Origin: CANJBX01 sp035556735
Lineage (GTDB): Bacteria; Pseudomonadota; Alphaproteobacteria; Rhizobiales; Xanthobacteraceae
NCBI GenBank assembly: GCA_035556735.1
Contig: DATMFF010000012.1
Coordinates: 124,001-188,000, forward strand
Direction: 5' to 3'
DNA length: 64,000 bases
The notes beneath the pieces are model-generated. The model saw only the letters and a list, made by a program, of their open reading frames with translations, searched no databases and was not told the origin of the DNA. Position numbers and translations under genes: made by a program. Positions 31,914 through 40,507 of the stretch are shown here, one piece after another (position 1 is the stretch's first letter; each line of letters begins with the position of its first letter).

Positions 31914-33992
31914 CTAAAGCTTCGCCCGTCGCAGCAATTGCGCGTTGATCGCCACCACCACTGTGCTCGCCGACATGAGAATCGCGCCCACAGCTGGTGA
32001 GAGCAGGAATCCCGCCCAGGCGAGAACTCCCGCAGCCAGAGGAATGGCAAAAATGTTGTAGCCTGCCGCCCACCACAGGTTCTGAAGCATCTTTCGATAA
32101 CTCGCACGACTAAGCCTGACGATGCGCGGTATGTCGCGAGGATCGCTCCGCACCAGCACGACATCGCCTGCCTCCACTGCGACGTCGGTGCCCGCACCAA
32201 TGGCGATTCCGATGTCGGCCGTCACCAATGCCGGTGCATCGTTGACGCCATCGCCGACCATGGCGACACGCTTGCCCTGCGCCTGCAACTCCTTGATTTT
32301 CTCCGCCTTGTCCTCGGGGAGGACCTGGGCAAAGACGGTATCGATGCGCAATTCTTTGGCTACGCTCTTGGCGACTGCTTCGGAATCGCCGGTGAGCATG
32401 GCGACCTCGATGCCTTCCTGGTGCAGCCGCTCAACTGCTTCATATGATTCCGGGCGGATCGCATCCGCGATGGCAAAGACGGCGATGATGCGATCACCGT
32501 CAATCAGATAAATGGCAGCCTGCCTGTTCTCCCCGAACCGCTCGGCCGCCTCGCGCAGTTCCGGTGCGACTTCCACCCCAAGGCGGCGAAGCATAGCAGG
32601 ACCGCCCACCTTCAGCTCGCGGCCGTCCACTGTGGCCTGGACCCCGTGCCCCGCCATGGCTTGGAAGCCCTCGGCGCGAGGCACCTGGAGACTGCGCTCC
32701 TGCGCACTCTTGACGAGTGCCTGCGCGATCGGATGCTCCGAGTCGTGCTCCACGGCAGCGGCCAGCCTCAAAGCGTCGGTTTTCTCAACTCCCGCCACTG
32801 TGACGGTTTCCACCACCCGGTGCTCACCGAGTGTTAGCGTGCCGGTCTTGTCGAAGACGATCGCATTGAGGTCGCGCGCCTCCTCCAGTCCGCGCCGATC
32901 GCGGACAAGCAGGCCGGACTGCGCGCCCATGGTGGTCGAAATCGCGATCACCAGCGGCACGGCGAGACCAAGCGCGTGCGGGCAGGCGATCACCAGCACC
33001 GTCACCACGCGTGTGATGGTGAAATCGAGCGTTGCGCCCAGCGCCTGCCATGCGACCAGTGTCACTCCGCCTGCCACGATTGCCACAACGGTTAAGAGGA
33101 ATGCCGCCCGGTCAGCGAGAGCCTGTGCTCGCGACCGCGAGGTCTGCGCCTGCTCGACCAGGCGCATGATTCCCGCAAGTGCGGTCTTTTCCCCGGTTCC
33201 GGTCACCTCGACACGCAGCGAGCCGTCGCTGTTGACTGTGCCGGCAATCACCTTGTCGCCTGCGCCCTTCCGCACCATGCGGGATTCGCCGGTGATCATC
33301 GATTCGTTGATCGAACTCTTGCCGCTCTTGACCACGCCGTCGGCGGGAATGCTTGCCCCGGGGCGAATGAGAACAAGATCGCCGTCACGCAACTGCTCGA
33401 CCGTGACCTCCTCCGTCTGATCATTGCCGGTGAGCCGCAGAGCTCTGTCCGGCAACAGCTTGGCAAGCTCTTTGAGTGCGCCTTGTGCCTGGAAGATCGA
33501 TCGCATCTCGATCCAGTGGCCGAGCAGCATGATCGTCACAAGGGTTGCCAGTTCCCACCACAGCGCATGACCGGGAAGCCCCAGAGTAACAGCAGCGCTG
33601 TAGAGGAAGGCCACAATGATTGCCAAACTGATCAGCGTCATCATGCCCGGCAGCCGGGCGATCAATTCGCGGATTCCGCCTTCGACGAAGATCCAGCCGC
33701 CATAGAAGAAGACAACCGTCCCGAAGATGGCCGGAACGTAAGCCGATCCGGGAAATGCCGGAGCCCGAAAGCCAAACCAGTCCTGGATCATCGGATCCCA
33801 GACCAGCGCCGGGACGGTCAGGGCGAGACATACCCAAAATCTGTTCCGAAACATCTCCACGCTGTGGCCGGCATGTTTGTCGTGACCGCCATGTTCCGTC
33901 TGGGCACGGTGGTGCCCCGGCTGATCCGGCGCAGACGCTGATGGCGAAAAATGCTGCTGACCGTGGGGGTGAGGCTTGCTCGAATTTTCCAT
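31914..33992 (-). CDS. copB: Copper-translocating P-type ATPase, CopB (P1B-3) type
   Basis: This 692-residue ATPase has a histidine-rich N-terminus (PHPHGQQH, HHRAQTEHGGHDKHAGH) instead of a cysteine metal domain. The ion motif is CPH in IACPHALGLAVP, which defines the CopB/P1B-3 subgroup thought to export copper. The phosphorylation site is FDKTGTLTLGEH, the HP motif is EHDSEHPIAQAL and the hinge is MVGDGVNDAPAL. It should export copper, distinct from ccoI, which supplies the oxidase. Repeat copy 2 lies upstream. No copper regulator adjoins it. Confidence 0.93.
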   Translation of the reverse strand: MENSSKPHPHGQQHFSPSASAPDQPGHHRAQTEHGGHDKHAGHSVEMFRNRFWVCLALTVPALVWDPMIQDWFGFRAPAFPGSAYVPAIFGTVVFFYGGWIFVEGGIRELIARLPGMMTLISLAIIVAFLYSAAVTLGLPGHALWWELATLVTIMLLGHWIEMRSIFQAQGALKELAKLLPDRALRLTGNDQTEEVTVEQLRDGDLVLIRPGASIPADGVVKSGKSSINESMITGESRMVRKGAGDKVIAGTVNSDGSLRVEVTGTGEKTALAGIMRLVEQAQTSRSRAQALADRAAFLLTVVAIVAGGVTLVAWQALGATLDFTITRVVTVLVIACPHALGLAVPLVIAISTTMGAQSGLLVRDRRGLEEARDLNAIVFDKTGTLTLGEHRVVETVTVAGVEKTDALRLAAAVEHDSEHPIAQALVKSAQERSLQVPRAEGFQAMAGHGVQATVDGRELKVGGPAMLRRLGVEVAPELREAAERFGENRQAAIYLIDGDRIIAVFAIADAIRPESYEAVERLHQEGIEVAMLTGDSEAVAKSVAKELRIDTVFAQVLPEDKAEKIKELQAQGKRVAMVGDGVNDAPALVTADIGIAIGAGTDVAVEAGDVVLVRSDPRDIPRIVRLSRASYRKMLQNLWWAAGYNIFAIPLAAGVLAWAGFLLSPAVGAILMSASTVVVAINAQLLRRAKL

Positions 33993-34067
33993 GGCGTCGT
34001 CTCCCGACGATCAACGGCAGGAACCCGCTTATTATTTAAGGTCATCGCCACCCCGAAGGTAGCGCGT

Positions 34068-34141
34068 CGCGTCAATCGATCAACGCAAGCGAGAGCATGC
34101 CTCGGCCGAGCAACCAGCACAGATGCGCCATCCGCGACGGC
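34068..34141. repeat. 74-bp repeat, copy 2
   Basis: This is the second copy of the element at 30676-30749, with six substitutions and no gaps. It lies 76 bp upstream of the CopB-type ATPase start. The two copies flank the 2-hydroxyacid dehydrogenase and the ATPase gene. Confidence 0.85.
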
Positions 34142-34253
34142 ATCGGGCCGGTGCGGCAAGGCGGGCGTGGGCAAGCCGTCCGACTTCGGTGCGAATTGAG
34201 CGGCACCGTCCGGCGCGGCGCGACGTCACGGACCAGTTCCGCTGGGAAAGACG

Positions 34254-34451
34254 CTATTGCGTGGCGCCGAGATCGCGCCTCTTCTCGAGATATTCGTCAC
34301 GATTGATCTCGCCGCGCGCATAACGTTCTTCAAGCAGGTCGAGGCCGGCCGAATGTCGCGGTGCCGCTTCCAGCGCGCCTGAAAGCGAGCCGCGCGCGTA
34401 CCACACCACGGCCAGGACGATTGCGATCAGCAGGATAGGCCAGATGAACAT
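34254..34451 (-). CDS. SHOCT-domain small membrane protein
   Basis: This 65-residue protein has one N-terminal transmembrane helix (FIWPILLIAIVLAVVWYA) and a C-terminal SHOCT domain, LLEERYARGEINRDEYLEKR. SHOCT domains are short helical modules at protein ends, thought to mediate oligomerisation. The ATG at 34451 lies eight bases after GGAG; a GTG three codons upstream is also in frame. A near-perfect FixK box is centred about 59 bp upstream, so low-oxygen induction is plausible. A second SHOCT fragment lies 130 bp away. Confidence 0.82.
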   Translation of the reverse strand: MFIWPILLIAIVLAVVWYARGSLSGALEAAPRHSAGLDLLEERYARGEINRDEYLEKRRDLGATQ

Positions 34452-34503
34452 GTCAATCACTCCGTGGCGCGCATTTTCTTAGCCCTTCGCCACGCCGCGC
34501 GCC

Positions 34504-34517
34504 TTGACCTATGTCAG
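34504..34517 (-). promoter_or_regulatory. Near-perfect FixK/FNR box upstream of SHOCT gene
   Basis: TTGACCTATGTCAG differs from TTGA-N6-TCAA by one base (last A to G) on the plus strand. The inner C and G also extend the dyad (TTGAC-N4-GTCA). Its centre is about 59 bp from the SHOCT gene start on the minus strand. Confidence 0.45.
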
Positions 34518-34578
34518 TCCCGTTGACCGCTGCCAGCCAGCGTTTCATCGACGTCGCAGGGCAGGCGGCTCGATGATT

Positions 34579-34665
34579 TCATCGCCCCATATCTTCTTTC
34601 TTCTGCAGGTATTCGTCGCGCGTGATCTCGCCGCGGGCGTAGCGCTCTTCGAGCACATCTTGGTG
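34579..34665 (-). pseudogene. SHOCT-domain gene remnant
   Basis: The last 28 residues of an open frame, HQDVLEERYARGEITRDEYL onward, are an almost exact SHOCT module like that at 34254. The residues before it show no membrane helix, signal peptide or similarity to the intact protein. This looks like the 3' end of a second copy whose front has been lost or scrambled. Confidence 0.55.
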
Positions 34666-34733
34666 ACTCCCTTTGGCAACGATGGTGTCAGCGTCCTTGT
34701 GTTGATGTGCGACCTTCAGGTTAGGACTGCGGA

Positions 34734-34935
34734 TCACGCTCCAGATTCGTCTTGAATGGGTCGGCGATCCTTGCGGCCGCTTTGGTAGCAGGGGCCATCG
34801 GCGTATATCATGCTCGGCCCGAAGCAGAGGCTGTAGCCGCCGTGGTGGGGCCGCAGCCGCCACTCATCATACCGTGGCCGGGACCATCGCCGGCGCGGCC
34901 CCTCGTCGAGCGGAGGCTATAGCCGCCATGAACTG
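34734..34935 (-). pseudogene. Frameshifted remnant of a small secreted protein
   Basis: Two reading frames contain protein-like stretches that join at a run of four C residues: GPGHGMMSGGCGP in one and PHHGGYSLCFGPSMIYADGP in the next, ending at a TGA at 34734. HGGYSL occurs in both parts, hinting at an internal repeat. It lies directly after the gene for the Gly/Tyr/Met-rich secreted protein on the same strand. No intact start is seen. The reading is tentative. Confidence 0.3.
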
Positions 34936-34942
34936 ATGCTGG

Positions 34943-35263
34943 CTATTTCGGGCATGCGCCGTAATAGCCGGAATTCCGATCGGCGCCGGTCCGATGCCAG
35001 CACAGGCGTTGGCCGCGATAGGCCTGGCCACCCCTGCCGTAATAGCGCTGACCGTGTGGCCCATAGCCGTACTCCATGCCGGGGCCCATTCCGTAATAAC
35101 CGCCGCCGTACCCGCCCATCATGCCCGGGCCCATGCCGTAGTAGGCGCCGTAGCCGCCCATCATGCCCCCACCATAGTAAGGCTGCGCCCGTGACGGGCT
35201 GCTGATGGCAGCGATCCCGGCGCCGAGCACGAGTGCCGTCGCCACAAAGAGATATCTTTGCAT
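34943..35263 (-). CDS. Gly/Tyr/Met-rich secreted protein
   Basis: This 106-residue protein has a signal peptide (YLFVATALVLGAGIAAISSPSRA) and a low-complexity mature part built from repeats such as YYGGGMMGGYGAYYGMGPG and GYGPHGQRYYG, ending with two cysteines (RLCWHR and YGACPK). Methionine-, histidine- and tyrosine-rich repeats next to a copper-export ATPase region could bind metal, but no defined family is recognised. The gene has its own start and no overlapping neighbours. The composition explains its repetitive DNA. Confidence 0.7.
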   Translation of the reverse strand: MQRYLFVATALVLGAGIAAISSPSRAQPYYGGGMMGGYGAYYGMGPGMMGGYGGGYYGMGPGMEYGYGPHGQRYYGRGGQAYRGQRLCWHRTGADRNSGYYGACPK

Positions 35264-35603
35264 GACAATACTCCTTGGTGACCGTCTTCGGCTGTTGGTC
35301 TTTCCCGCTGAACGCGACGCGGGCGCGACGAGTTCGCGTCGCGATTTTCACTTTTGGGATATCGGCACGATGATTTTGCCCGGGCGCCACGCCAGAGCAG
35401 CAACAGCGCGGTCTGGGCCGGTGCTGGCTCGGCGCGAGCGTGTGAGACTGGCCGACGATCCGCTCCTTTTGGGCCGACCGCGGTCAAACGGCCCGGCCTG
35501 GCGCAGGCAACCCATGCCAGTTATGCGAACTATGCGAAGAAAATAGGCACTGTCGCTGCGGTCTTGCGGTATCAATGGGCACCGGTCCACTGGATACCCC
35601 CCG

Positions 35604-36860
35604 ATGCCCCAAGCGATTCCTGCCTCCGTCGGCCAGGCGCGGCTGATCATCATCGGCGCCTCCATGATGCTGATGATCGGCATCGGCATCCGCCAGAGCT
35701 TCGGCCTGTTCCTCACGCCGATGACGCAGGACATCGGCATCACGGCGTCGGACTATACGCTCGCCTTCGCCATCCAGAACATCGCCTGGGGCATCTCGCA
35801 GGCGCTCATCGGCGCGCTCGCCGACCGCTTCGGGCTGCGCATCGTGATGATGGTCGGCGTCGCGATCTTCGGGGGCGGGCTCGCCATCATGGCCAGTGCG
35901 CAGGGCGCGATGGCGCTGATCGTGTCGGGCGGCCTGATCGGCGTCGCGCTCTCGTGCACGACGACCTCGCTGACCATGAGCGCCGTCATCCGCGCCGTGC
36001 CGGAGAACAGGCGCAGTCGCATGCTCGGCCTCACCTCCGCGCTCGGCTCGATCGGCATGTTCTCCGTGCCGCTCGCCGCGCAGGGCCTGCTCTCGGTCGC
36101 GACGTGGCAGACCGGCCTGTGGTTTTTCGTGCTGATGGCGGTCATGATGTTGCCGGCCGCGTTCCTGGCGGGCAGCGCCGACAAGATCCCCGTGCACGTC
36201 ACGCACGCGACCTCGATGCGCCAGGTGCTCGGGCAAGCCATGCGCAACCGCCAGTTCTTCGTCTTGTCGGGGGCGTATTTCGTCTGCGGTCTCAACCTCG
36301 TCTTCCTGACGGTGCATCTGCCGTCCTATCTCGCGCTGTGCGGCCAGGACCCGATGCTCGGCGCTGCCGCGCTCGCCGTGATCGGCGGTGTCAGCGCGGT
36401 GGGCTCGCTCATCACCGGCTGGCTGGGCGACAAGTATCCGCGCCACGTCCTGCTGGGGCTCCTCTACATCCTGCGCTCGCTGATGATGGCGGCCTATTTC
36501 ATGCTGCCGCCGTCGCCCACCTCGACGCTGCTGTTCGCCGCGGTCATGGGTCTGCTGTGGTGGCCCGGCCTCGCGCCGCTCATCGGCGGCTTGGTCGCGC
36601 AGATCTTCGGCACCCGCTACATGGCGACCCTGCTCGGAATCTCCTTTGTCGTGCACCAGGCCGGCTCCTCGCTCGGCGCTTACGGCGGCGGGCTGATGTT
36701 CGACCTGTTCGGCTCCTACGACCGTGCCTGGCAGATCGGCACGTTGATCGGCCTCACCGCCGGCCTGGTGCAGATCGCTTTCGGCGGGCCTCCGCGCAAG
36801 AAGGACGAGAGCAGGGTCACGCGCGACGAGCGCATCGTGCCGGCGGGCGCGAGCGCGTAA
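35604..36860 (+). CDS. Major facilitator superfamily transporter
   Basis: This 418-residue protein has about 12 hydrophobic segments and MFS loop motifs, for example GALADRFGLRIVMMVG (motif A) after helix 2 and GWLGDKYPRHVLLGLLY at the matching place in the second half. The opening MLMIGIGIRQSFGLFLTPMT resembles monocarboxylate/OxlT-type carriers. The substrate is unknown. The 340-bp gap upstream (35264-35603) shows no coding or clear regulatory signal. The ATG lacks a strong ribosome binding site, so the start could be slightly downstream. The convergent phnN ends 27 bp after its stop. Confidence 0.85.
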   Translation: MPQAIPASVGQARLIIIGASMMLMIGIGIRQSFGLFLTPMTQDIGITASDYTLAFAIQNIAWGISQALIGALADRFGLRIVMMVGVAIFGGGLAIMASAQGAMALIVSGGLIGVALSCTTTSLTMSAVIRAVPENRRSRMLGLTSALGSIGMFSVPLAAQGLLSVATWQTGLWFFVLMAVMMLPAAFLAGSADKIPVHVTHATSMRQVLGQAMRNRQFFVLSGAYFVCGLNLVFLTVHLPSYLALCGQDPMLGAAALAVIGGVSAVGSLITGWLGDKYPRHVLLGLLYILRSLMMAAYFMLPPSPTSTLLFAAVMGLLWWPGLAPLIGGLVAQIFGTRYMATLLGISFVVHQAGSSLGAYGGGLMFDLFGSYDRAWQIGTLIGLTAGLVQIAFGGPPRKKDESRVTRDERIVPAGASA

Positions 36861-36887
36861 GCTCGAGGGGTTTTCCGGGCCTCGCGT

Positions 36888-37463
36888 TCACCCGATCTGC
36901 CGCATCACGAAGTCGAACAGCAGCGCCGCGGCGTCGGCCGGATCGCCCACGTTCTCGATTACGAGATCAGGCCGGATGGCCTCGCGCGACGGGGCGGGGC
37001 GCGCGACGCGCCGCGTCGCGCTTCCGTCCGATGGCCGCAACCGGCTTGTGACGCGGGCGAGGAGAACATCCTCCGGCGCCGTCACGAGCACGACGCGGCA
37101 TCGCGCATACCGGGACCGTGCCGCCTCGATCACCGCGCGCGATGCGTTGCAGACGACCACGCGCCCGCACGCCATCTCGTCGTCGATTGCCGCCGGTACG
37201 CCGTAGCGCAGGCCATGCGCCTGCCAGCTCAATGCGAACGAGCTGTCTTGCTCGGCGCGCGCGAAATCGGCTTCGGTCATCGAATCGTGATCTTCGTGCT
37301 GCGAGGCGGCGCGCGTCACCACCCGCCGTGCAAGGACGATCGGCTGCCCGGCCGCCCGCGCGCGCATCATGCCGATGAGCGTGTCCTTGCCGGCGCCGCT
37401 CGGGCCGACGATGAGGACGAGGGCGCCCGCTCCGGTTCTGTGTGCGCCACCGGCCGCTGTCAT
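36888..37463 (-). CDS. phnN: Ribose 1,5-bisphosphate phosphokinase PhnN
   Basis: This 191-residue kinase has Walker A GPSGAGKDTLIG near residue 20 and the PhnN-type segments RRVVTRAASQHEDHDSMTEA, FALSWQAHGLRYGVP and ENVGDPADAAALLF. It phosphorylates ribose 1,5-bisphosphate to PRPP, the final step of the C-P lyase route. It is the last gene of the minus-strand phn operon, and its ATG overlaps the phnM stop (ATGA). Confidence 0.93.
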   Translation of the reverse strand: MTAAGGAHRTGAGALVLIVGPSGAGKDTLIGMMRARAAGQPIVLARRVVTRAASQHEDHDSMTEADFARAEQDSSFALSWQAHGLRYGVPAAIDDEMACGRVVVCNASRAVIEAARSRYARCRVVLVTAPEDVLLARVTSRLRPSDGSATRRVARPAPSREAIRPDLVIENVGDPADAAALLFDFVMRQIG

Positions 37464-38590
37464 GCCACGCGTCGGCCCGTCGACCAGACCGAACGGACGA
37501 TCGGCAGATCGCGTGCGACGTGGATGCGCACGAGGTCGGCGCGCTTGCCGGCCGCGATCTCGCCGCGGTCGGTGACGGTGCGCAGCGCCGCCGGCAGGTC
37601 GATGGCCGATGTGGTCTTCGGCAGGGCGAAGGCGGCGAGCAGCAGGCTCGAAGGAACATAATCGGACGAGAGGACGTCGAGCACGCCGAGACTGGCGAGG
37701 TCGCTGGTCGCCACATTGCCCGAATGTGAGCCGCCGCGCACCAGGTTCGGCGCACCCATCAGCACGCGCACGCCCGCGGCATGCAGCGCCTTGGCGGCCT
37801 CGACCGTGGTCGGAAATTCGGCGATGGCGACGCCGTTGTCGACGGCTTCGCCGACGTGCGCGATGGTGGTGTCGTCATGGCTGGCGAGCGGCGTGCCATG
37901 CGTGCGGGCGAGATCGATCAGGGCGCGCTGGTTCCTGTCGGCATGGGCGGCCGCGTACTCGCGCCGCCGCTCGAACATGAGGTCGAGCTCCCGGTCGCTC
38001 AGTCCGCCGGTCTTGCCGCGGTAATAGGTGCGCAGCTTCTCCTCGTCGCGGAACTGGCGCTGGCCGGGCGTGTGATCCATCAGCGACAGCAGTCGTACTT
38101 CCGGCAATCCGATCAGTTCGGCGGCTTCCGACACCACATGCGGCATCGGCACCTCGCAGCGCAGATGCAGGAAATGATCGATGCGCAGCATGCCGGCGTC
38201 GCGCGCCGTTGCGATGGCCTCGCTCAGGCGCCGGGCTTCGCCGCCGCCGTCCTCGACGTCGTCTTCCCTCCAGACCCGCAGCGAATCGAGCACCGTCGTG
38301 ATGCCGCTGGTCGCGATCTGAGCGTCGTAGGAGACGACGGCCGCTACCGGATCCCACGCCACTTTCGGGCGCGGCATGAAATGCGCCTCGAGGTGGTCGG
38401 TGTGCAGCTCGACGAGGCCCGGGATCAGCAGATCGCCGCCGAGGCTTTCGGTGGTGCCGGGCCGCGAGCCGCGGCCGACGTCGATGATCTTGCCGTCGGC
38501 GATCGCCACCCAGCCGGGGTCGAGAATGCGGTTGGCCTGCACCACGCGGGCGTCGGAGAGCACGGTGACCGACGAAGCGGACATGTTCAT
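37460..38590 (-). CDS. phnM: Alpha-D-ribose 1-methylphosphonate 5-triphosphate diphosphatase PhnM
   Basis: This 376-residue amidohydrolase has LIPGLVELHTDHLEAHFMPR near residue 60, SGITTVLDSLRVW, LLSLMDHTPGQRQF, LASHDDTTIAHV and APNLVRGGSHSGN, all standard for PhnM. It removes pyrophosphate from the ribose 5-triphosphate intermediate after PhnI action. Overlapping ATGA junctions on both sides (phnL and phnN) fix the start at 38590. A second, more distant PhnM-like protein is encoded at 45006. Confidence 0.95.
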   Translation of the reverse strand: MNMSASSVTVLSDARVVQANRILDPGWVAIADGKIIDVGRGSRPGTTESLGGDLLIPGLVELHTDHLEAHFMPRPKVAWDPVAAVVSYDAQIATSGITTVLDSLRVWREDDVEDGGGEARRLSEAIATARDAGMLRIDHFLHLRCEVPMPHVVSEAAELIGLPEVRLLSLMDHTPGQRQFRDEEKLRTYYRGKTGGLSDRELDLMFERRREYAAAHADRNQRALIDLARTHGTPLASHDDTTIAHVGEAVDNGVAIAEFPTTVEAAKALHAAGVRVLMGAPNLVRGGSHSGNVATSDLASLGVLDVLSSDYVPSSLLLAAFALPKTTSAIDLPAALRTVTDRGEIAAGKRADLVRIHVARDLPIVRSVWSTGRRVA

Positions 38591-39249
38591 GCTGCCGCAA
38601 ACCGGGTGACGTCGATGACGCGGTCGGCGACGGCGTCGCACACCTGCTGATCGTGGACGATGGCGACCATGGCCGTCCCCTGGCGCTTCTTCTCGCTGAT
38701 CAGGTCGATGACGACCTGACGATTGTGGGGATCGAGCGAGGCGGTCGGCTCGTCGAGCAACAGCAGCGGGCGTTCGGGCAGGAAGCCGCGCGCGATGTTG
38801 ACGCGCTGCTGCTCGCCGCCGGAGAAGGTCGCGGGCGGCAGCGACCACAGCCGCTCCGGGATGTTGAGCCGCCGCAGCAGCGCTTCGGCGCGCGGCGAGT
38901 CGCCGGATTCGGCGACGACGGCGAGGGCCGGAACACGCGGCACCGCGCGCAGGAACTGGCTGACGTAGCCGATGACGGAGCGGCGCAGGCGCAGGACGTC
39001 GCGCGGCGGCGCGGCCGCAATGTCGGTGCTGGCGCCGCCATGGCTCACGACGATGCGGCCCTCGTCGCAGCGGTAGGTGCCGAAGATCATCTTGAGGATC
39101 GACGATTTCCCGGCGCCCGAGGGGCCGGTGAGTACGACGCACTCGCCCGGCGTCACGCAGAAGCTGACGTTCTGCACGATCGGCAGCCTGATGCCGCCCT
39201 GCAGATGCATGGTGAAGGTCTTGGCGACGCGGGCGAGCTCGAGGATCAT
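38587..39249 (-). CDS. phnL: C-P lyase ABC-type protein PhnL
   Basis: This 220-residue ABC ATPase has Walker A GPSGAGKSS, signature FSGGEQQRVNIARGF, Walker B PLLLLDEPTASLD and the IVHDQQVCDAVADR end typical of PhnL. The ATG at 39249 gives MILELARVAKTF, which lines up with the start of E. coli PhnL; a GTG at 39261 overlapping the phnK stop is an alternative. PhnL belongs to the C-P lyase machinery rather than to an importer. Confidence 0.93.
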   Translation of the reverse strand: MILELARVAKTFTMHLQGGIRLPIVQNVSFCVTPGECVVLTGPSGAGKSSILKMIFGTYRCDEGRIVVSHGGASTDIAAAPPRDVLRLRRSVIGYVSQFLRAVPRVPALAVVAESGDSPRAEALLRRLNIPERLWSLPPATFSGGEQQRVNIARGFLPERPLLLLDEPTASLDPHNRQVVIDLISEKKRQGTAMVAIVHDQQVCDAVADRVIDVTRFAAA

Positions 39250-39257
39250 TCGCTGTC

Positions 39258-40040
39258 TCACGCTGGCAGAACGGACGACACGAGAAGCTGGGTGTAGGCC
39301 TCGCGCGGATCGTCGAGCACCTGATCAGTCAGGCCGGTCTCGATGACCTCCCCGCCCTTCATCACCAGGATGCGATGCGAGAGGAGGCGCGCAACCGCGA
39401 GGTCGTGCGTCACGACGATGGCGGCGAGACCGAGATCGGCCACGAGGCCGCGCAACAGGTCGAGCAGCTTGGCCTGCACCGATACGTCGAGACCGCCGGT
39501 CGGCTCGTCCATGAACACGAGGCGCGGCTCGGTGATGAGATTGCGGGCGATCTGCAGGCGCTGGCGCATCCCGCCGGAATAGACGCGCGGCGTATCGTCG
39601 ATGCGGCGCGGGTCGATCTCGACGCGCGCGAGCCAGCTTTCGGCGGCGCCGCGGATGCGGCCATAGTGCTGCCAGCCGACGGCCATCAGCCGCTCGCCGA
39701 CGTTGCCCCCGGCCGACACGCCCATGCGCAGTCCAAGCGCCGGATCCTGGTGGACGTAGCCCCAGTCGGTGCGGAACAGGAAACGGCGCTCGGCTTCGCC
39801 GAGCGAGGCGAGGTCGCGCGTCGCGCCGTCGCGCATGCGGTAGAGCACGCTGCCGGCGCTGGCCGCGAGCTGCGCCGACAGAAGCTGCAGCAGTGTCGAC
39901 TTGCCCGAGCCGGACTCGCCGACAATGGCGAGCACCTCTCCCTCGTAGAGCTCGAACGAGACGTCGCGGCAGCCGAGCTGGCGGCCGTACCATTTGCTCA
40001 CGCCCTGGGCGATGAGCAGCGGCTGGTCTTGAGCCGTCAT
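39258..40040 (-). CDS. phnK: C-P lyase ABC-type protein PhnK
   Basis: This 260-residue ABC ATPase has Walker A GESGSGKSTLL, signature YSGGMRQRLQIARNL, Walker B LVFMDEPTGGLDVSVQ and the H-loop VVTHDLAV. The N-terminal SKWYGRQLGCRDVSFELYEGE is PhnK-like. PhnK docks on the PhnGHIJ core complex. Its start overlaps the stop of the acetyltransferase gene that here separates it from phnJ. Confidence 0.94.
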   Translation of the reverse strand: MTAQDQPLLIAQGVSKWYGRQLGCRDVSFELYEGEVLAIVGESGSGKSTLLQLLSAQLAASAGSVLYRMRDGATRDLASLGEAERRFLFRTDWGYVHQDPALGLRMGVSAGGNVGERLMAVGWQHYGRIRGAAESWLARVEIDPRRIDDTPRVYSGGMRQRLQIARNLITEPRLVFMDEPTGGLDVSVQAKLLDLLRGLVADLGLAAIVVTHDLAVARLLSHRILVMKGGEVIETGLTDQVLDDPREAYTQLLVSSVLPA

Positions 40041-40507
40041 GGCCTGGCCTCGTCGAGAAGGATGCGAAAGCTGTATCCGTGCCGCTCGAAGCCGAGCTGG
40101 TCGTAGAAGCGATGAGCGCGCTCGCGCCTGGCGTTCGAGGAGAGCGCGAGCTTGTAGCAGCCCTTGTCGCGGCAGCGCTCGATGGCAAAGCGCATCATCT
40201 GCTGGCCGATGCCCTGGCCGTGGATGCGCGGATCGACGACCACGTCCTCGGCGATCGCCGAGGGCGCGCCGAGATGGCCGAGGTTGTGCATGATCAGCAG
40301 CGCGAAGCTGCCGATGATCGCGCCGGCCTCTTCGGCGACATACAGCGTGTAGTCGGGATAGTCGGCAAAGCGCGCGAAGACGGCGCGCGCCGTCTCGACC
40401 GGCAGCACGTCGCCGTCGTCGATCTCGGGCTGGGCGTAGAGCGCCAGCACGCCGGGCAGGTCGGTTTCGCCGGCGGCGCGGATGGTGATCGCGGCCGTCT
40501 CACGCAT
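40037..40507 (-). CDS. GNAT acetyltransferase within the phn operon
   Basis: This 156-residue GNAT protein has the family motifs: ITIRAAGETDLPGVLALYAQ at the start, the acetyl-CoA site VVDPRIHGQGIGQQMM and the C-terminal ARRERAHRFYDQLGFERHGY. It overlaps phnJ by 8 bases and phnK by 4, so it is a true operon member. E. coli PhnO, an aminoalkylphosphonate acetyltransferase, is the functional precedent, but sequence kinship to PhnO was not tested. It might detoxify or prepare aminophosphonate substrates. Confidence 0.85.
   Translation of the reverse strand: MRETAAITIRAAGETDLPGVLALYAQPEIDDGDVLPVETARAVFARFADYPDYTLYVAEEAGAIIGSFALLIMHNLGHLGAPSAIAEDVVVDPRIHGQGIGQQMMRFAIERCRDKGCYKLALSSNARRERAHRFYDQLGFERHGYSFRILLDEARP

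Noticed and set aside
35264..35603. 340-bp gap before the MFS gene
   Set aside because: Short open frames exist on both strands but show no domain, signal peptide or start site; no regulatory motif recognised.
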